From Planctomycetota bacterium (lineage in GTDB: Bacteria; Planctomycetota; PUPC01; DSUN01), in assembly GCA_035384565.1 (NCBI GenBank), contig DAOOIT010000035.1, forward strand, positions 1 through 64,000: a stretch of DNA of 64,000 bases, in the 5' to 3' direction. The position numbers and the translations under genes were made by a program. The notes under the pieces are model-generated. The model saw only the letters and a program-made list of their open reading frames with translations. It was not told where the DNA came from and ran no database searches. Every line of letters starts with the position of its first letter. Position 1 is the first letter of the stretch. This document shows positions 14,936-23,313 of the stretch, one piece after another.

Positions 14936-16315
14936 TCACGTTTCACGAATTGCGTATTGTACTGCCTTGGCCAAGCCAATCAAGTCAGACGGGGCGGGGC
15001 CGAGGTCGAAGGAGGCCGCCCAGGCGACCTCGCGCCCTCGGCCCACGCGGCCGTGGGAGCCTCGGACCCGGGCCGCGTCGGTGCTGACGGCGAAGGGCGG
15101 CGGCCAGCCGAAGAACAGCTCGCAGGGGTCGAAGCCCGGCTTGCTGTGAATGTCCACGTGCGTCGCGTAGTCGGGCTGCTCGCGGCGGGCGGTCCACCAC
15201 GGATAGGCGAACCAAGCGCCCTCCTCGGCCACGAGCACCACCTCGCCGCTGTTTGGGTGCGCGATGCCCGCCTCGGCGATGGCTTGCCCAGTCCATACCT
15301 GGTCCACGCCGTTCATTTCCTCAAACACCCGCGCCACGTGGGGCACTTCTGCCTGGTCTCGCACGTACACGTGTGCGACCTCGTGGTCCACGACGGCGAA
15401 GGCGCGCGAGGCATGGAGGTCGGGGTAGAGCCGTCCGCGCACGTTGCGAGCGGCCATCAGGCCGCGCTCGCGCAGCAGGCGGTTGGGGAAGACGGGCCGC
15501 GATACGTCGGCGAACGCGTAGTCGCCGAAGACGAGGAACTCGTAGCCCTCCTGCTCGGCCCGTTGGCGCAGGAAGCTCAGCAGCGCCATCGTTTCGGCGA
15601 AGGCGCGCGCCGCCTGCCCGCTCGACGGCCCATGCCGCAGGAGCGCGTAGTCGAGGTGCGGCAGATAGGTCAGCAGCAGGTCGGGCGCAACGTCGGCGAG
15701 GCCCATCACGGCGCCCGTGGCTGCGGCGATCCACTGGCTCGACCGGCCCGAGGCCAGCGGCCCCCAATAGCTCATCAGCTTGAAGGCCCTGCCCACGCGG
15801 CGGATGAGTTCCGCATAGAGGCCGGGCGGGCGCGAATACACGTCCTCGATCATCCCCCCGTGGTGTTTGTGAATCGGGGCGGGCGAAAGAAGCACGTCAA
15901 CACCCTCGCCCAGGCTCTGCTGCCAGAAGAGGAGGCCGACGCTCTTCTTCTTCGCTTGGAGACCCGCCTTCAGGCGGTCTTCGGTCTCGGCGGAAGATGC
16001 CTGGAGGCCGCCTGAAGGCAGGACTGCAAACGGGCTCGTTCCCTCCCAGATGCGGGGGCCTTGGACGAGCGCCGACGATTGCTCCCAGAAGAGGGGCCTT
16101 CGCAGCTCGCGCGACCAGGCGCCGTTGAACACCATGCCGTGCTGGCCTGGCGGCGCCGCGGTGCGGAAGCTCGCCTGTACCGGGCACGTGAGCGCGGGGA
16201 ACACGCTGGCGGCGGGGCGGAAGCGCAGCCCCTCCCACGCCTCGCCGCCGTGGTGGCGCACGAGGAAATCGTAGCCGAGGCCGGCGACCTGGATGATGAG
16301 CAGGCGTCTAGGCAT
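14936..16315 (-). CDS. eboF: EboF-like nucleotide pyrophosphatase/phosphodiesterase, with in-frame repeat insert
   Basis: 459 residues of the alkaline phosphatase/NPP superfamily. VAGLGYDFL at the N-terminus, SVFPALTCPVQASFRTAAPPGQHGM (metal Asp replaced by the usual Thr/His pattern of this branch), YLPHLDYALLRHGP, FLVFGDYAF and VDHEVAHVY supply the expected metal-site regions. The ebo context makes this EboF. Around residues 100-125 lies the insert VLPSGGLQASSAETEDRLKAGLQ, encoded by a palindromic element at 15962-16025. The ATG at 16315 is followed by PRRLLIIQ, a typical family start. The last residues (AIRET) and the TGA stop are supplied by a CGTGAAACGTGATACGTGA repeat. Predicted role: phosphatase step in metabolite traffic; substrate unknown. 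Confidence 0.82.
   Translation of the reverse strand: MPRRLLIIQVAGLGYDFLVRHHGGEAWEGLRFRPAASVFPALTCPVQASFRTAAPPGQHGMVFNGAWSRELRRPLFWEQSSALVQGPRIWEGTSPFAVLPSGGLQASSAETEDRLKAGLQAKKKSVGLLFWQQSLGEGVDVLLSPAPIHKHHGGMIEDVYSRPPGLYAELIRRVGRAFKLMSYWGPLASGRSSQWIAAATGAVMGLADVAPDLLLTYLPHLDYALLRHGPSSGQAARAFAETMALLSFLRQRAEQEGYEFLVFGDYAFADVSRPVFPNRLLRERGLMAARNVRGRLYPDLHASRAFAVVDHEVAHVYVRDQAEVPHVARVFEEMNGVDQVWTGQAIAEAGIAHPNSGEVVLVAEEGAWFAYPWWTARREQPDYATHVDIHSKPGFDPCELFFGWPPPFAVSTDAARVRGSHGRVGRGREVAWAASFDLGPAPSDLIGLAKAVQYAIRET
15962..16025. repeat. Palindromic element inside the EboF gene
   Basis: ACCCGCCTTCAGGCGG (15962-15977) and CCGCCTGAAGGCAGGACT (16008-16025) are near-complementary arms around a 30-bp middle. 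Read through in frame on the minus strand. The same arms occur between genes at 206-266. Confidence 0.75.
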
Positions 16316-16388
16316 TGGTTGCCGCCACGAGTTGCGAGCCACGAGCCAGAGAAGCAGTCTCCCGAAGCTCGCAGCTCGCGGCTTCTCC

Positions 16389-17711
16389 TCACTTCTCGGT
16401 CATCGCCAGATGCACGCGGGCCAGCCAGTCGGCGATCTTGATGTGTTGCGGGCAGCGCTCCTCGCACCGGTGGCAGCCCGAGCAGGCGTCGGCGCGTTTC
16501 TCCTTGCGCATCTGGGCGTAGAGGTTTCGGTTCAGGTTCGCCACGCCGCCGCCGTGCATCCGCACCTGGTTGAGGAGCATGAAGTTCTCGGGAATCGCCA
16601 CGCCGTTGGGGCACGGCACGCAATAGCCGCAGGCCGTGCAGGGCACGGCGCTCAGCGACTGATACGCCTCGCGCACGCGGGCGACGAGGTCGTGCTCATC
16701 GGGGCTGAGCTTGCCCACGCCCGCCGCGGCGGCGCTGGCGACGTTGCGCTGCACCTGCTCGAGCGTGCTCATGCCGCTGAGCACCGTGGCCACCTCGGGC
16801 ATGTCCCACAGCCAGCGGAGCGCCACGTCGGCGGGGTCGCGGCCCGCGGCGTCCCACAGGGCGCGGACGGTGGGGGGCGGGTTGGCGAGCGTGCCGCCGA
16901 AGAGCGGCTCCATCACCACCACGGCCAGGCCCTTGCTGGCGGCGAGCATCACGCCCGCCGTGCCCGCCTGCACGTCCTCGCAGGCGAAGTTGTACTGCAC
17001 CTGGCACACGGTCCAGTGCGGGTAGGCGCCGAGGACTTCCTTGAGCACATCGAACGAGTCGTGGAACGAGAAGCCCGTGGCGCCGATGCGGCCCTCGGCC
17101 AGCTTCTGGTCGAGCCGGGCGAGGACCCCGTGGTCGCGCACGTTGGCCCAGAAGCCGGCCTGGAGGTTGTGGAGCAGATAGAAGTCAATGCGGGCCGTCT
17201 GGAGGCGTTCGCATGATTCCTCGAAGAAGCGGTCGAAATCAGCGGGGGACTTGACTGCCCAGGTGGGCATCTTGGTCGCGATGCGCACACGATCTCGGTA
17301 GGTGCTCTGAGTGGCCTGCTTCTCCCCGGGGCAGGCGTTTGGGCACGGCGGGCGGCCATCCTCTGTCATGCTGAGCTTGTCGAAGCACCTTTCAGGGGAG
17401 CTGGCGCCGGCCAAGGAGCCAGCTTCATTGCGTCGGTCTGCCCCCTTGAAAGGTTGCTCGACTTCGCTCGCAATGACAGGGGGTGGTGGGGTTCCGGCCA
17501 GGGCCTTGGCGATGAGGCGTTCGGAGTTGCCTCCGTGATAGCCGTGGGCGGAATCGAGGTAGTTCACCCCGTGGTCAATCGCGGTGCGGATCATCTCGAT
17601 GGCGAGCGGCTCGTCAATCGCATCGTAGCGGCCGAGCGTGGGCAGCCGCATGCACCCGAAGCCGAGGGCCGAGACGCGGAAATCGAGCTGGCCGAACGGG
17701 CGGTATTCCAT
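16389..17711 (-). CDS. Aldo/keto reductase with C-terminal 4Fe-4S domain, with in-frame repeat insert
   Basis: 440 residues. The N-terminal barrel shows the reductase tetrad: Asp and Tyr in NYLDSAHGYHGG, Lys in RIATKMP, His in DFYLLHNLQ. The C-terminal region binds iron-sulfur clusters: CTACGYCVPCPNG and, further on, CSGCHRCEERCPQ. This is the AKR/4Fe-4S architecture common in anaerobes. Between the Tyr and Lys lies a 64-residue insert (about 83-146, from TPPPPVIASEVEQ to QATQST) that the family lacks; most of it is the dispersed 115-bp element at 17364-17478 read in frame. It would sit in a loop near the active site. The gene lies between EboF and EboC on the same strand, so it may be a lineage-specific part of that pathway, or a passenger. 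Confidence 0.85.
   Translation of the reverse strand: MEYRPFGQLDFRVSALGFGCMRLPTLGRYDAIDEPLAIEMIRTAIDHGVNYLDSAHGYHGGNSERLIAKALAGTPPPPVIASEVEQPFKGADRRNEAGSLAGASSPERCFDKLSMTEDGRPPCPNACPGEKQATQSTYRDRVRIATKMPTWAVKSPADFDRFFEESCERLQTARIDFYLLHNLQAGFWANVRDHGVLARLDQKLAEGRIGATGFSFHDSFDVLKEVLGAYPHWTVCQVQYNFACEDVQAGTAGVMLAASKGLAVVVMEPLFGGTLANPPPTVRALWDAAGRDPADVALRWLWDMPEVATVLSGMSTLEQVQRNVASAAAAGVGKLSPDEHDLVARVREAYQSLSAVPCTACGYCVPCPNGVAIPENFMLLNQVRMHGGGVANLNRNLYAQMRKEKRADACSGCHRCEERCPQHIKIADWLARVHLAMTEK
17364..17478. repeat. 115-bp TGTCATTGCGAGC-type palindromic element inside the aldo/keto reductase gene
   Basis: Starts TGTCATGCTGAGCTTGTCGA and ends with the near complement (TGCTCGACTTCGCTCGCAATGACA shortened), with CCTTTCAGGGG and CCCCTTGAAAGG inside. 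A second copy lies between genes at 18901-19013. The element stays in frame with its host gene. Confidence 0.85.
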
Positions 17712-17733
17712 TCTCTCCTCTTCTTCACCTGCT

Positions 17734-17767
17734 TCCCTCCCGAAGGTTCCAATACCTTCGGGAGGGA
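17734..17767. repeat. GGGAGGGA hairpin upstream of the aldo/keto reductase
   Basis: TCCCTCCCGAAGGT (17734-17747) and its perfect complement (17754-17767), six-base loop. Member of a family with copies at 37801, 39091, 39141 and 50142. Confidence 0.75.
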
Positions 17768-17805
17768 CTCGGGTTTCACCCCTCTCCCTCTCAGGGGTGG
17801 GGCCC

Positions 17806-18870
17806 TCAGCTCCCGTAGAACCGCCGCGCGCTCAGTGCCGCGACCACGCGCAGCGCGAGCCATGCCGCCAAGACCGCAGGAAGCACGGCAAACACGGCCT
17901 TGTGGCCCAGACACGGACCGAAGGTCCACGTCACCCAGGCCGCTTGCGTGGTGATCATCACTCGAATGAGCCGGCCAATGAAGGCGGGCGCCGCGATGGT
18001 GCCTCGCCGTACGCGAATGGCGGATACCCCTGCCTCGATCACCGCGATGGCGACCAGCCCCACGGCCAGCACGCCTGCACGGTCAATCGTTGTGACCTGG
18101 CCTCCACCGGTTGACGAGTCCCAGCACATGGTCGTGCACAGAAGGTATGGGCGTCGCCATCGTGAGCACCGGAGCATGGCCATGCCGCCCGCCAGAAGGG
18201 CCAGCCCCGGCAGATAGGCCGCTCGGCCGGGCCGCCTGCCGCCCGCCTCGCTGCGAGCCAGCGCTGTTACGGCGGCCGTGTAGACCCACGCCGTCGCCGC
18301 GGCGATGAGCGCCGCCGTTGCGCCGGGCAGCCCCTCGTCGAGCGGCGAAAGCGAGCGCCACGGCATCCACCCGGCCAGAAGCTTCGCAAGGTTGTCCAGG
18401 CCGGCGGCACAAGCGGTCCCGATGAGAACGCTACCGGCCCGGCACGCCCCCATCACGAGAGGGCCTGCTACCCTCCTCTGCTTGAGTGCCCCGTTGTAGC
18501 CCAGCACGCACGCGGCCACCAACGCGGCGGCCCAGCCCGCTGACTCGCCCCCAACGACTCGCGCCGTCAGAACCCCCGCGAGGAGGAGCATGGCGCCGGC
18601 CATGAGCACTGCGGGGGCCGACACGGCGCCGGAGGGGATCGGCCGCTCGGGCCGCTCGCGGGCGTCAGTTTCGCGGTCGAAGTAGTCATTGAGGAGGAGG
18701 CCGGCGCAGTAAAGGAGGAGCGAGGCGGCCATGGCCCCTGCGACCCGCCAGTCGAGCACGCCGCCCGTGGCGAGCAGGAAGCCCGCCAGGGGGTCGCCCG
18801 GCACCGTGAAGAGGTTGGGCAGGCGCAACAGGCGGCACCAGGTGGTGAGGCGGCTGGGGCGGGGGACCAT
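17806..18870 (-). CDS. eboC: EboC-like UbiA family prenyltransferase
   Basis: 354 residues, nine or so membrane helices. The UbiA signature NDYFDRETDARERPERPIPSG (first Asp-rich motif binding the Mg-diphosphate, about 60-80) is intact. A second Asp-rich motif typical of UbiA transferases is not evident, as in other EboC proteins and divergent UbiA members. CVLGYNGALKQ and LVMGACRAGSVLIG fit the family. EboC is an inner-membrane component of the ebo cluster, thought to prenylate or carry the metabolite. The C-terminal third (from about 230) is less typical and includes WDSSTGGGQVTT, which may be a divergent loop. It starts 30 bases from an intergenic copy of the 113-bp palindromic element. Confidence 0.84.
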   Translation of the reverse strand: MVPRPSRLTTWCRLLRLPNLFTVPGDPLAGFLLATGGVLDWRVAGAMAASLLLYCAGLLLNDYFDRETDARERPERPIPSGAVSAPAVLMAGAMLLLAGVLTARVVGGESAGWAAALVAACVLGYNGALKQRRVAGPLVMGACRAGSVLIGTACAAGLDNLAKLLAGWMPWRSLSPLDEGLPGATAALIAAATAWVYTAAVTALARSEAGGRRPGRAAYLPGLALLAGGMAMLRCSRWRRPYLLCTTMCWDSSTGGGQVTTIDRAGVLAVGLVAIAVIEAGVSAIRVRRGTIAAPAFIGRLIRVMITTQAAWVTWTFGPCLGHKAVFAVLPAVLAAWLALRVVAALSARRFYGS

Positions 18871-18900
18871 CTGCCGGGAACCTCAGTTGACCGCGGAAGC

Positions 18901-19013
18901 TGTCATCGTGAGCCTGTCGAACGACCTTTCAGGGGCTTGACGCGACATGCGCGCTGAGCACCTGCTCGCCGGCTCATCCCCTCGAAAGGTTGCTCGACAA
19001 GCTCGCAATGACA
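18901..19013. repeat. 113-bp TGTCATTGCGAGC-type palindromic element, intergenic copy
   Basis: TGTCATCGTGAGCCTGTCGA at 18901 and the facing TGCTCGACAAGCTCGCAATG up to ACA at 19013, with CCTTTCAGGGG/CCCCTCGAAAGG inside. It fills most of the gap between EboC and the Gfo/Idh gene. It is the non-coding counterpart of the copy inside the aldo/keto reductase gene. Confidence 0.85.
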
Positions 19014-19038
19014 AGCCTGGACGCCGGCTCGCGCCGTG

Positions 19039-20364
19039 TCACAGCGCCTTGGTGACGCCGGGCATGGCGATCGGGTAGCGGCCCTCGGCGTTGGGCTTGA
19101 CGGGCGGCGGGTCGTCGAGGCTCTTGAGGTTCTCGACGCCCGGGCCCTGCACCAGCTCGGACGCAAGGGCCTGCTCCCAGGTGACCACCTGCCCGCTCTC
19201 GGCGGCCATGCGGCCGAGGATGCCGGTCATGGCCGCGTAGGCGCAGCGCTCGGTGTCGTTCTGCGGCTTGTTCTCGCGGATGGCCTCGAAGAGCACGTCG
19301 TGCTCGGTCTGGTACGAGTTGTTGCCGCCCTTGTACTCCCAGACGGCGTTCTCGCGCTTGAGGTGGTGGCCCTTGCAGATGCGGGCCTGGCCCACGCCCT
19401 CGCCGAGCGTGGCGCAGCCGGTGGCGCCGTGGATGACGTCGGCGAAGAAGCCCCAGGTGCCGTTCTGGTGGCGGCCCTGGGCGATCATGCGCGTGCCGTC
19501 GGGGAAGGTGTACTCGACGATGTAGTGGTCGAAGAGCATGTCGGGCTCGGTGCGCTGCTGGCGGCCGCCGTGGCCCTGGGCCGAGGCGGGCCAGGCGTTC
19601 TTGGCCCAGCAGATGACGTCAAGGTTGTGGATCAGCCAGTCCAGGATGAAGCTGCCGTTGAGCCACGTGAAGTTCGAGTAGTTGCGGATCTGGTGCGAGA
19701 GGTCGCTCTCGTCCTTGCCCTTGGGCGCGAAGCCCACGGGGCCGTGCATGCGGTAGGCATAGCCCGTGACCAGCTCGCCGATGATGCCGCCCTGAAGCTG
19801 CTTGATGGCCTCCTGGTTCGAGAAGGAGTAGCGCTGGTTGAGGCCCCCCACGACCTTGAGGTTCTTCTTCGCCGCCTCCTGGCCGGCCTTGAGCACGCGG
19901 CGGATGCCGGGGGCGTCCACGCCGAACGACTTTTCCATGAAGACGTTCACGCCCTTCTCGACGGCGTATTCGAAGTGGAAGGGGCGGAAGCCGGGCGGGG
20001 TGGCGAGGATCACGACGCCGCCGGGCGCCACGGCGTCAATGGCCTTCCGGTAGGCGTCGAAGCCCACGAAGCAGCGCTCGGGGGGTACATCCACCTTGTC
20101 CTTGTGGTTCTTGCTCAGGTGGCCGAGGGTGCCCTTGAGGCGGTTCTCGAAGACGTCGGCGAGGGCGACGAGCTGGGTGGGGCCTTTGGTGCTCAGGGCG
20201 TTGACGGCGGCGCCGCCGCCGCGGCCGCCGCAGCCGACGAGGGCGACCTTGATCGTGTTGTTCTCCTGGGCGTAGGCGCCGGGGGCGAGGGCCTGGAGGG
20301 CGCTCATCGCCGCCATCGCCCCGCCCGAGCGCGCCAGAAAATCCCGCCGAGAGTGCTTCGTCAC
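19039..20364 (-). CDS. Tat-exported Gfo/Idh/MocA family oxidoreductase
   Basis: 441 residues. Residues 4-8 SRRDF with a following hydrophobic stretch ending GAYAQ form a Tat signal, so the enzyme folds with NAD(P) in the cytoplasm and is exported. The Rossmann motif VALVGCGGRGGGA (about 40-52) is followed by the family's EKSFGVD (catalytic Lys region, EKP-type), GLNQRYS and the C-terminal domain with LDWLIHNLDVICW. Substrates of such exported enzymes are usually sugars or glycosides. Tat export is the rule for this subfamily in Planctomycetes. It lies between EboC and a toxin-antitoxin pair on the same strand; whether it belongs to the ebo pathway is open. Confidence 0.88.
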   Translation of the reverse strand: MTKHSRRDFLARSGGAMAAMSALQALAPGAYAQENNTIKVALVGCGGRGGGAAVNALSTKGPTQLVALADVFENRLKGTLGHLSKNHKDKVDVPPERCFVGFDAYRKAIDAVAPGGVVILATPPGFRPFHFEYAVEKGVNVFMEKSFGVDAPGIRRVLKAGQEAAKKNLKVVGGLNQRYSFSNQEAIKQLQGGIIGELVTGYAYRMHGPVGFAPKGKDESDLSHQIRNYSNFTWLNGSFILDWLIHNLDVICWAKNAWPASAQGHGGRQQRTEPDMLFDHYIVEYTFPDGTRMIAQGRHQNGTWGFFADVIHGATGCATLGEGVGQARICKGHHLKRENAVWEYKGGNNSYQTEHDVLFEAIRENKPQNDTERCAYAAMTGILGRMAAESGQVVTWEQALASELVQGPGVENLKSLDDPPPVKPNAEGRYPIAMPGVTKAL

Positions 20365-20446
20365 CGCCTTCTCCTTTCGCTAGGGCTCAGACGCGCTGCA
20401 AACACAGCGACGCACTATCACGAGGGCCGTCATTCGGCGATCTGGT

Positions 20447-20944
20447 TCACGACTGCGGCCCCAGGATGAACTTTGCCTGTTCGCGGCGGAGCATCTCGAA
20501 GGGCGTCATCCATGTGACACACAGGCCAATGCAAACGTCGGGGATCATGATCCTCTTCTTGGAGTTCGGGTGGCTCCCCTCGTGGGTGACGACCGTGTGC
20601 CGGTGGGCAAGCGCGTGGGCCACGAGATAGTAGTCGGCGGCCTGAAGGAAGGTGCTCACGGCGGCAGGGTCGTAGTGCTGCCCGGTGACCCAGCCACCGA
20701 CCGAGCGGAGCGCGGGCGGGATCGCCGCGTCGGGCTTGAGGAAAAACGATGGGCCGCGTTGCCCCGCCCATTTGGAAAGCTGATCCGCCCCGGCCGCGAG
20801 TTCGTCGCTGACCTTCTCGATGCTGGCCACCCGACCCTTCGCGTTGTTCACGATCAGCCAATCCCAGAACGCCGGGCAGAAGTCGAGGCCGTAGTGGAGG
20901 TTCTTGGCCTGAATGAAGGTATTAGCGTCTAGGAGATACGCCAT
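20447..20944 (-). CDS. DUF4411 PIN-like toxin
   Basis: 165 residues. YLLDANTFIQAKN gives the first PIN Asp (about residue 6), EKVSDEL the middle acid, and AADYYLVAHAL plus IPDVCIG the third acidic set. This is the DUF4411 branch of PIN-fold nucleases. The start codon overlaps the stop of the ImmA/IrrE-type gene (ATGA), a pairing often seen for toxin-antitoxin modules with an Xre/metallopeptidase partner. Expected to cut RNA when released from its partner. The stop lies in a short intergenic region before the Gfo/Idh gene. Confidence 0.84.
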   Translation of the reverse strand: MAYLLDANTFIQAKNLHYGLDFCPAFWDWLIVNNAKGRVASIEKVSDELAAGADQLSKWAGQRGPSFFLKPDAAIPPALRSVGGWVTGQHYDPAAVSTFLQAADYYLVAHALAHRHTVVTHEGSHPNSKKRIMIPDVCIGLCVTWMTPFEMLRREQAKFILGPQS

Positions 20945-22089
20945 CAGCGCCAGACCCCCAACTCTCTGCCGAGTTCCCGGAAGACCGAGTCCTTCGAGAA
21001 GCCGAGCATGCGGAAGGCGTCGCGATACAGGGTCCGACCCTCAAGCGTGCTGGTGACGAGCGCTCGGGCGAAGCGCGTGCCTACCCGCGCCCTCTGAGTC
21101 AGATAGAAGTCGCCACCACCTCGCCTCGGGATTGCGCACAGACGCTCCAGTTCTGCATCATACACCTCCCGCAGCTCCCTGTCCGTGAGCCCGCCGACAT
21201 CACGGATGCGGCGCAAGATGACAAGGGTGCTGACCTTGAAGCGGCGCGCAAGGCGGGCCATCTCGGGCTGGAGCTCGGCCGAGTTACGGTACTCGCGACG
21301 CAGGACGTCGAGTGGCACGAGCAATTCCGCCGCCACGCGGTTGCACCAGCGTTCGATTTGATGGTCCGGCTCGGACGATGCTTGCGCATCGGAGAGGGCG
21401 GACTGCCCTAGCCAAATGTGGGCCAGCTCGTGCGCCAACGTGAACATCTGGGCCGCCTTCGTATCCGCGGCGTTGAGGAACACGAGCGGGGCCAGAGGGT
21501 CCGCCATGGCGAAGCCGCGGAACTCGGCGGGGTCGAGGTGACGATGGTTGTTGTTCAGCACGATGCTGTTGCGCATGACCAGGATCCCGAGCGCGTCAGC
21601 CTGTTCGACGAAGTGGCGAAGCGCGTCCTCCCAGGTGCGCATCTCCGCCCGTTGCTGAACATCGAACCCGAGCCGGCGCCGGATCGCGGAAGCAGTCGCC
21701 TCGACCGCGCCCTGTGTCTGTGCCGAGCCGACGAAGTCCAACGCCTCCTGTCCCAGGGATAGAGCGTAGTCTCGGTACCACTCCTGCCGCTGCTGGCACA
21801 CGTAGATGGTGTCGAGCAGGTTCGGACTCGGGTGGCCCGCATACCGGTTCGTTCCGGCGCGGAAGTCGGGGATCGGGATGGCCTCCTCCGGGGGTTCCAT
21901 GAGGAACAGGAAGCCAACAGGCGCGTACGTGGCCTTGGCGAAGCGTTCGATCTGCTTGAGGGTGGGTCGTGCCTCTCCCCGCTCCCAGGCCTCAAGACTT
22001 GGGAAGCGCCTCTTGAGCGCATCCATGCCGCGGCCGCAGCGCTCGCGCGCCCATCTCAGCAGATCCGGCTTGACATCCACCCTGAGCAT
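20944..22089 (-). CDS. HTH-ImmA/IrrE metallopeptidase (antitoxin partner of DUF4411)
   Basis: 381 residues. The first 70 residues (LLRWARERCG...LEAWERGEARPTLKQIERFAKATYAP) are a helix-turn-helix of the Xre kind. The C-terminal part has the gluzincin motif TLAHELAHIWLG (HEXXH, about residue 230) and EIERWCNRVAAELLVP-like third-ligand helix (here QIERWCNRVAAELL). Such proteins regulate mobile elements or toxin pairs by proteolysis and DNA binding. I start at ATG 22089: the upstream ATG at 22143 lies within the -10 box of the promoter at 22142-22170, so it would be at or before the transcription start. The stop overlaps the DUF4411 start. Confidence 0.88.
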   Translation of the reverse strand: MLRVDVKPDLLRWARERCGRGMDALKRRFPSLEAWERGEARPTLKQIERFAKATYAPVGFLFLMEPPEEAIPIPDFRAGTNRYAGHPSPNLLDTIYVCQQRQEWYRDYALSLGQEALDFVGSAQTQGAVEATASAIRRRLGFDVQQRAEMRTWEDALRHFVEQADALGILVMRNSIVLNNNHRHLDPAEFRGFAMADPLAPLVFLNAADTKAAQMFTLAHELAHIWLGQSALSDAQASSEPDHQIERWCNRVAAELLVPLDVLRREYRNSAELQPEMARLARRFKVSTLVILRRIRDVGGLTDRELREVYDAELERLCAIPRRGGGDFYLTQRARVGTRFARALVTSTLEGRTLYRDAFRMLGFSKDSVFRELGRELGVWR

Positions 22090-22141
22090 CGCAACGCCCC
22101 GCTTCGGCCCCAAGGCGAGGGGCCTCGCCTTGGTAGTTTGC

Positions 22142-22170
22142 ATGATAGGGACCCGCACTCGGAGTGTCAA
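22142..22170 (-). promoter_or_regulatory. Sigma-70 promoter for the ImmA/IrrE-DUF4411 pair
   Basis: Minus strand TTGACA (22170-22165), 17 bases, TATCAT (22147-22142), a near-perfect consensus. It lies inside the ebo block and gives the toxin-antitoxin pair its own transcription. Confidence 0.82.
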
Positions 22171-22233
22171 GCTGGTCTGCGGCCAAGTGCCACGGCAGGC
22201 TTGCACCCTCTGCGAACGGACACCCACGAGAGC

Positions 22234-23070
22234 TTAGCGCTGGAACTCGCGGGGGTCAACTGGCGTCAGGTTCAGCTCGGGCTTCCAGCGGGGCGAGCCG
22301 GAGTAGAAGGCGTGGGCCGTGTCGAAGACGAGCGACTGGATCGTGGCCTCGGGGTGCCCGTCCAGGCGCAGGAAGTCCACCACCTTCACGAGGCTGAGCG
22401 GGTCGCTCACGCCCCAGTCGGCCGAGCCGTTGACGAGCACCCGCTGGGCGCCGTGCTGGCGGATGATGGCCGAGACGCGCGGCGGCGTGAGCTTGGAGAT
22501 GGGGTAGACGGTGAGGCCGAGGTAGTAGCCCGTCTCGCGCAGCAGCGGCATCGTGTCCTCGGTGTTGTGGTCAATGAGGACCCGCTCCTCGGGCATCGCC
22601 ATCTCGCGGAGAAGGGGCACGATGCGCGCAACGCCCTCGGGCTTGCGGAAGTGGGGCAGGTGGATGATGACGAGCATGTTCCGAGCGCGGGCCATCGCGA
22701 GCTGCTCGGCGAGGATGGTCTCCTCGTTAGGCGTGATGTTGTTGAGGCCGATCTCGCCCAGGGCCACGCAGCGCGGGTGGTCGAGGTAGTCGCCCATGCC
22801 GGCGAGCACCTCGCGGGCGAGGGCCACGTTCTCGGCCTCCTTGGGGTTCACGCTCACGGCGGCGTAGTGGTCTATGCCGAAGCGGCGGGCGCGCACGGTC
22901 TCGAACTCGAGGATGAGCTGGAAGTAGTCGAAGAAGGTGCCGGCGTAGCGGCGGTTGGTGCCGAGCCAGAAGCTGGGCTCGACGCAGGCGCGGATGCCGG
23001 TGGCGTACATCCGCTGATAGTCGTCCGTCGTGCGCGAGTACATGTGAATGTGCGGCTCGATGATGGTCAT
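22234..23070 (-). CDS. eboB: EboB-like TatD family hydrolase
   Basis: 278 residues of the TatD/amidohydrolase barrel. IEPHIHMYSRTTDDYQ at the N-terminus supplies the HXH metal pair, followed by GIRACVEPSFWLG, ALGEIGLNNITPNEE (metal Glu), VIIHLPH (metal His), VLIDHNTEDTM and NGSADWGVSDPL (final Asp). The SRTTDDY and EPSFWLG signatures are those of EboB rather than housekeeping TatD. The ATG at 23070 with GGAGAG upstream gives the usual family length; a longer reading has no ribosome site. It is the first minus-strand gene after a 728-bp intergenic region and, although separated from EboC by three genes, completes a B, C, F, D, E set. Confidence 0.87.
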   Translation of the reverse strand: MTIIEPHIHMYSRTTDDYQRMYATGIRACVEPSFWLGTNRRYAGTFFDYFQLILEFETVRARRFGIDHYAAVSVNPKEAENVALAREVLAGMGDYLDHPRCVALGEIGLNNITPNEETILAEQLAMARARNMLVIIHLPHFRKPEGVARIVPLLREMAMPEERVLIDHNTEDTMPLLRETGYYLGLTVYPISKLTPPRVSAIIRQHGAQRVLVNGSADWGVSDPLSLVKVVDFLRLDGHPEATIQSLVFDTAHAFYSGSPRWKPELNLTPVDPREFQR

Positions 23071-23313
23071 AGGGCTCTCCTGGGCGCAAGTAGAGGCCTT
23101 CCCCTCCTCCTTCATGGCAAACGGTGTGCCGACGAGCCGAGGGCAAGGGCGCCAGGCGAGAACCCTCGCTGAGCAGGGGGGAGTTGCCATTCCGGGCGGC
23201 ATCTCCGGCAGCATCCTTGAAGGGGCAGGCTGGCCGGGCGGACGTTGGCCAGCCATAACATATTGCTGCGTATACGCTTAAGCCGCCGCTGCCTGATGAA
23301 GCAGACCCCCTCC

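Noticed and set aside
22090..22143. Longer start for the ImmA/IrrE-type protein at 22143
   Set aside because: That ATG forms part of the -10 box of a near-perfect promoter.
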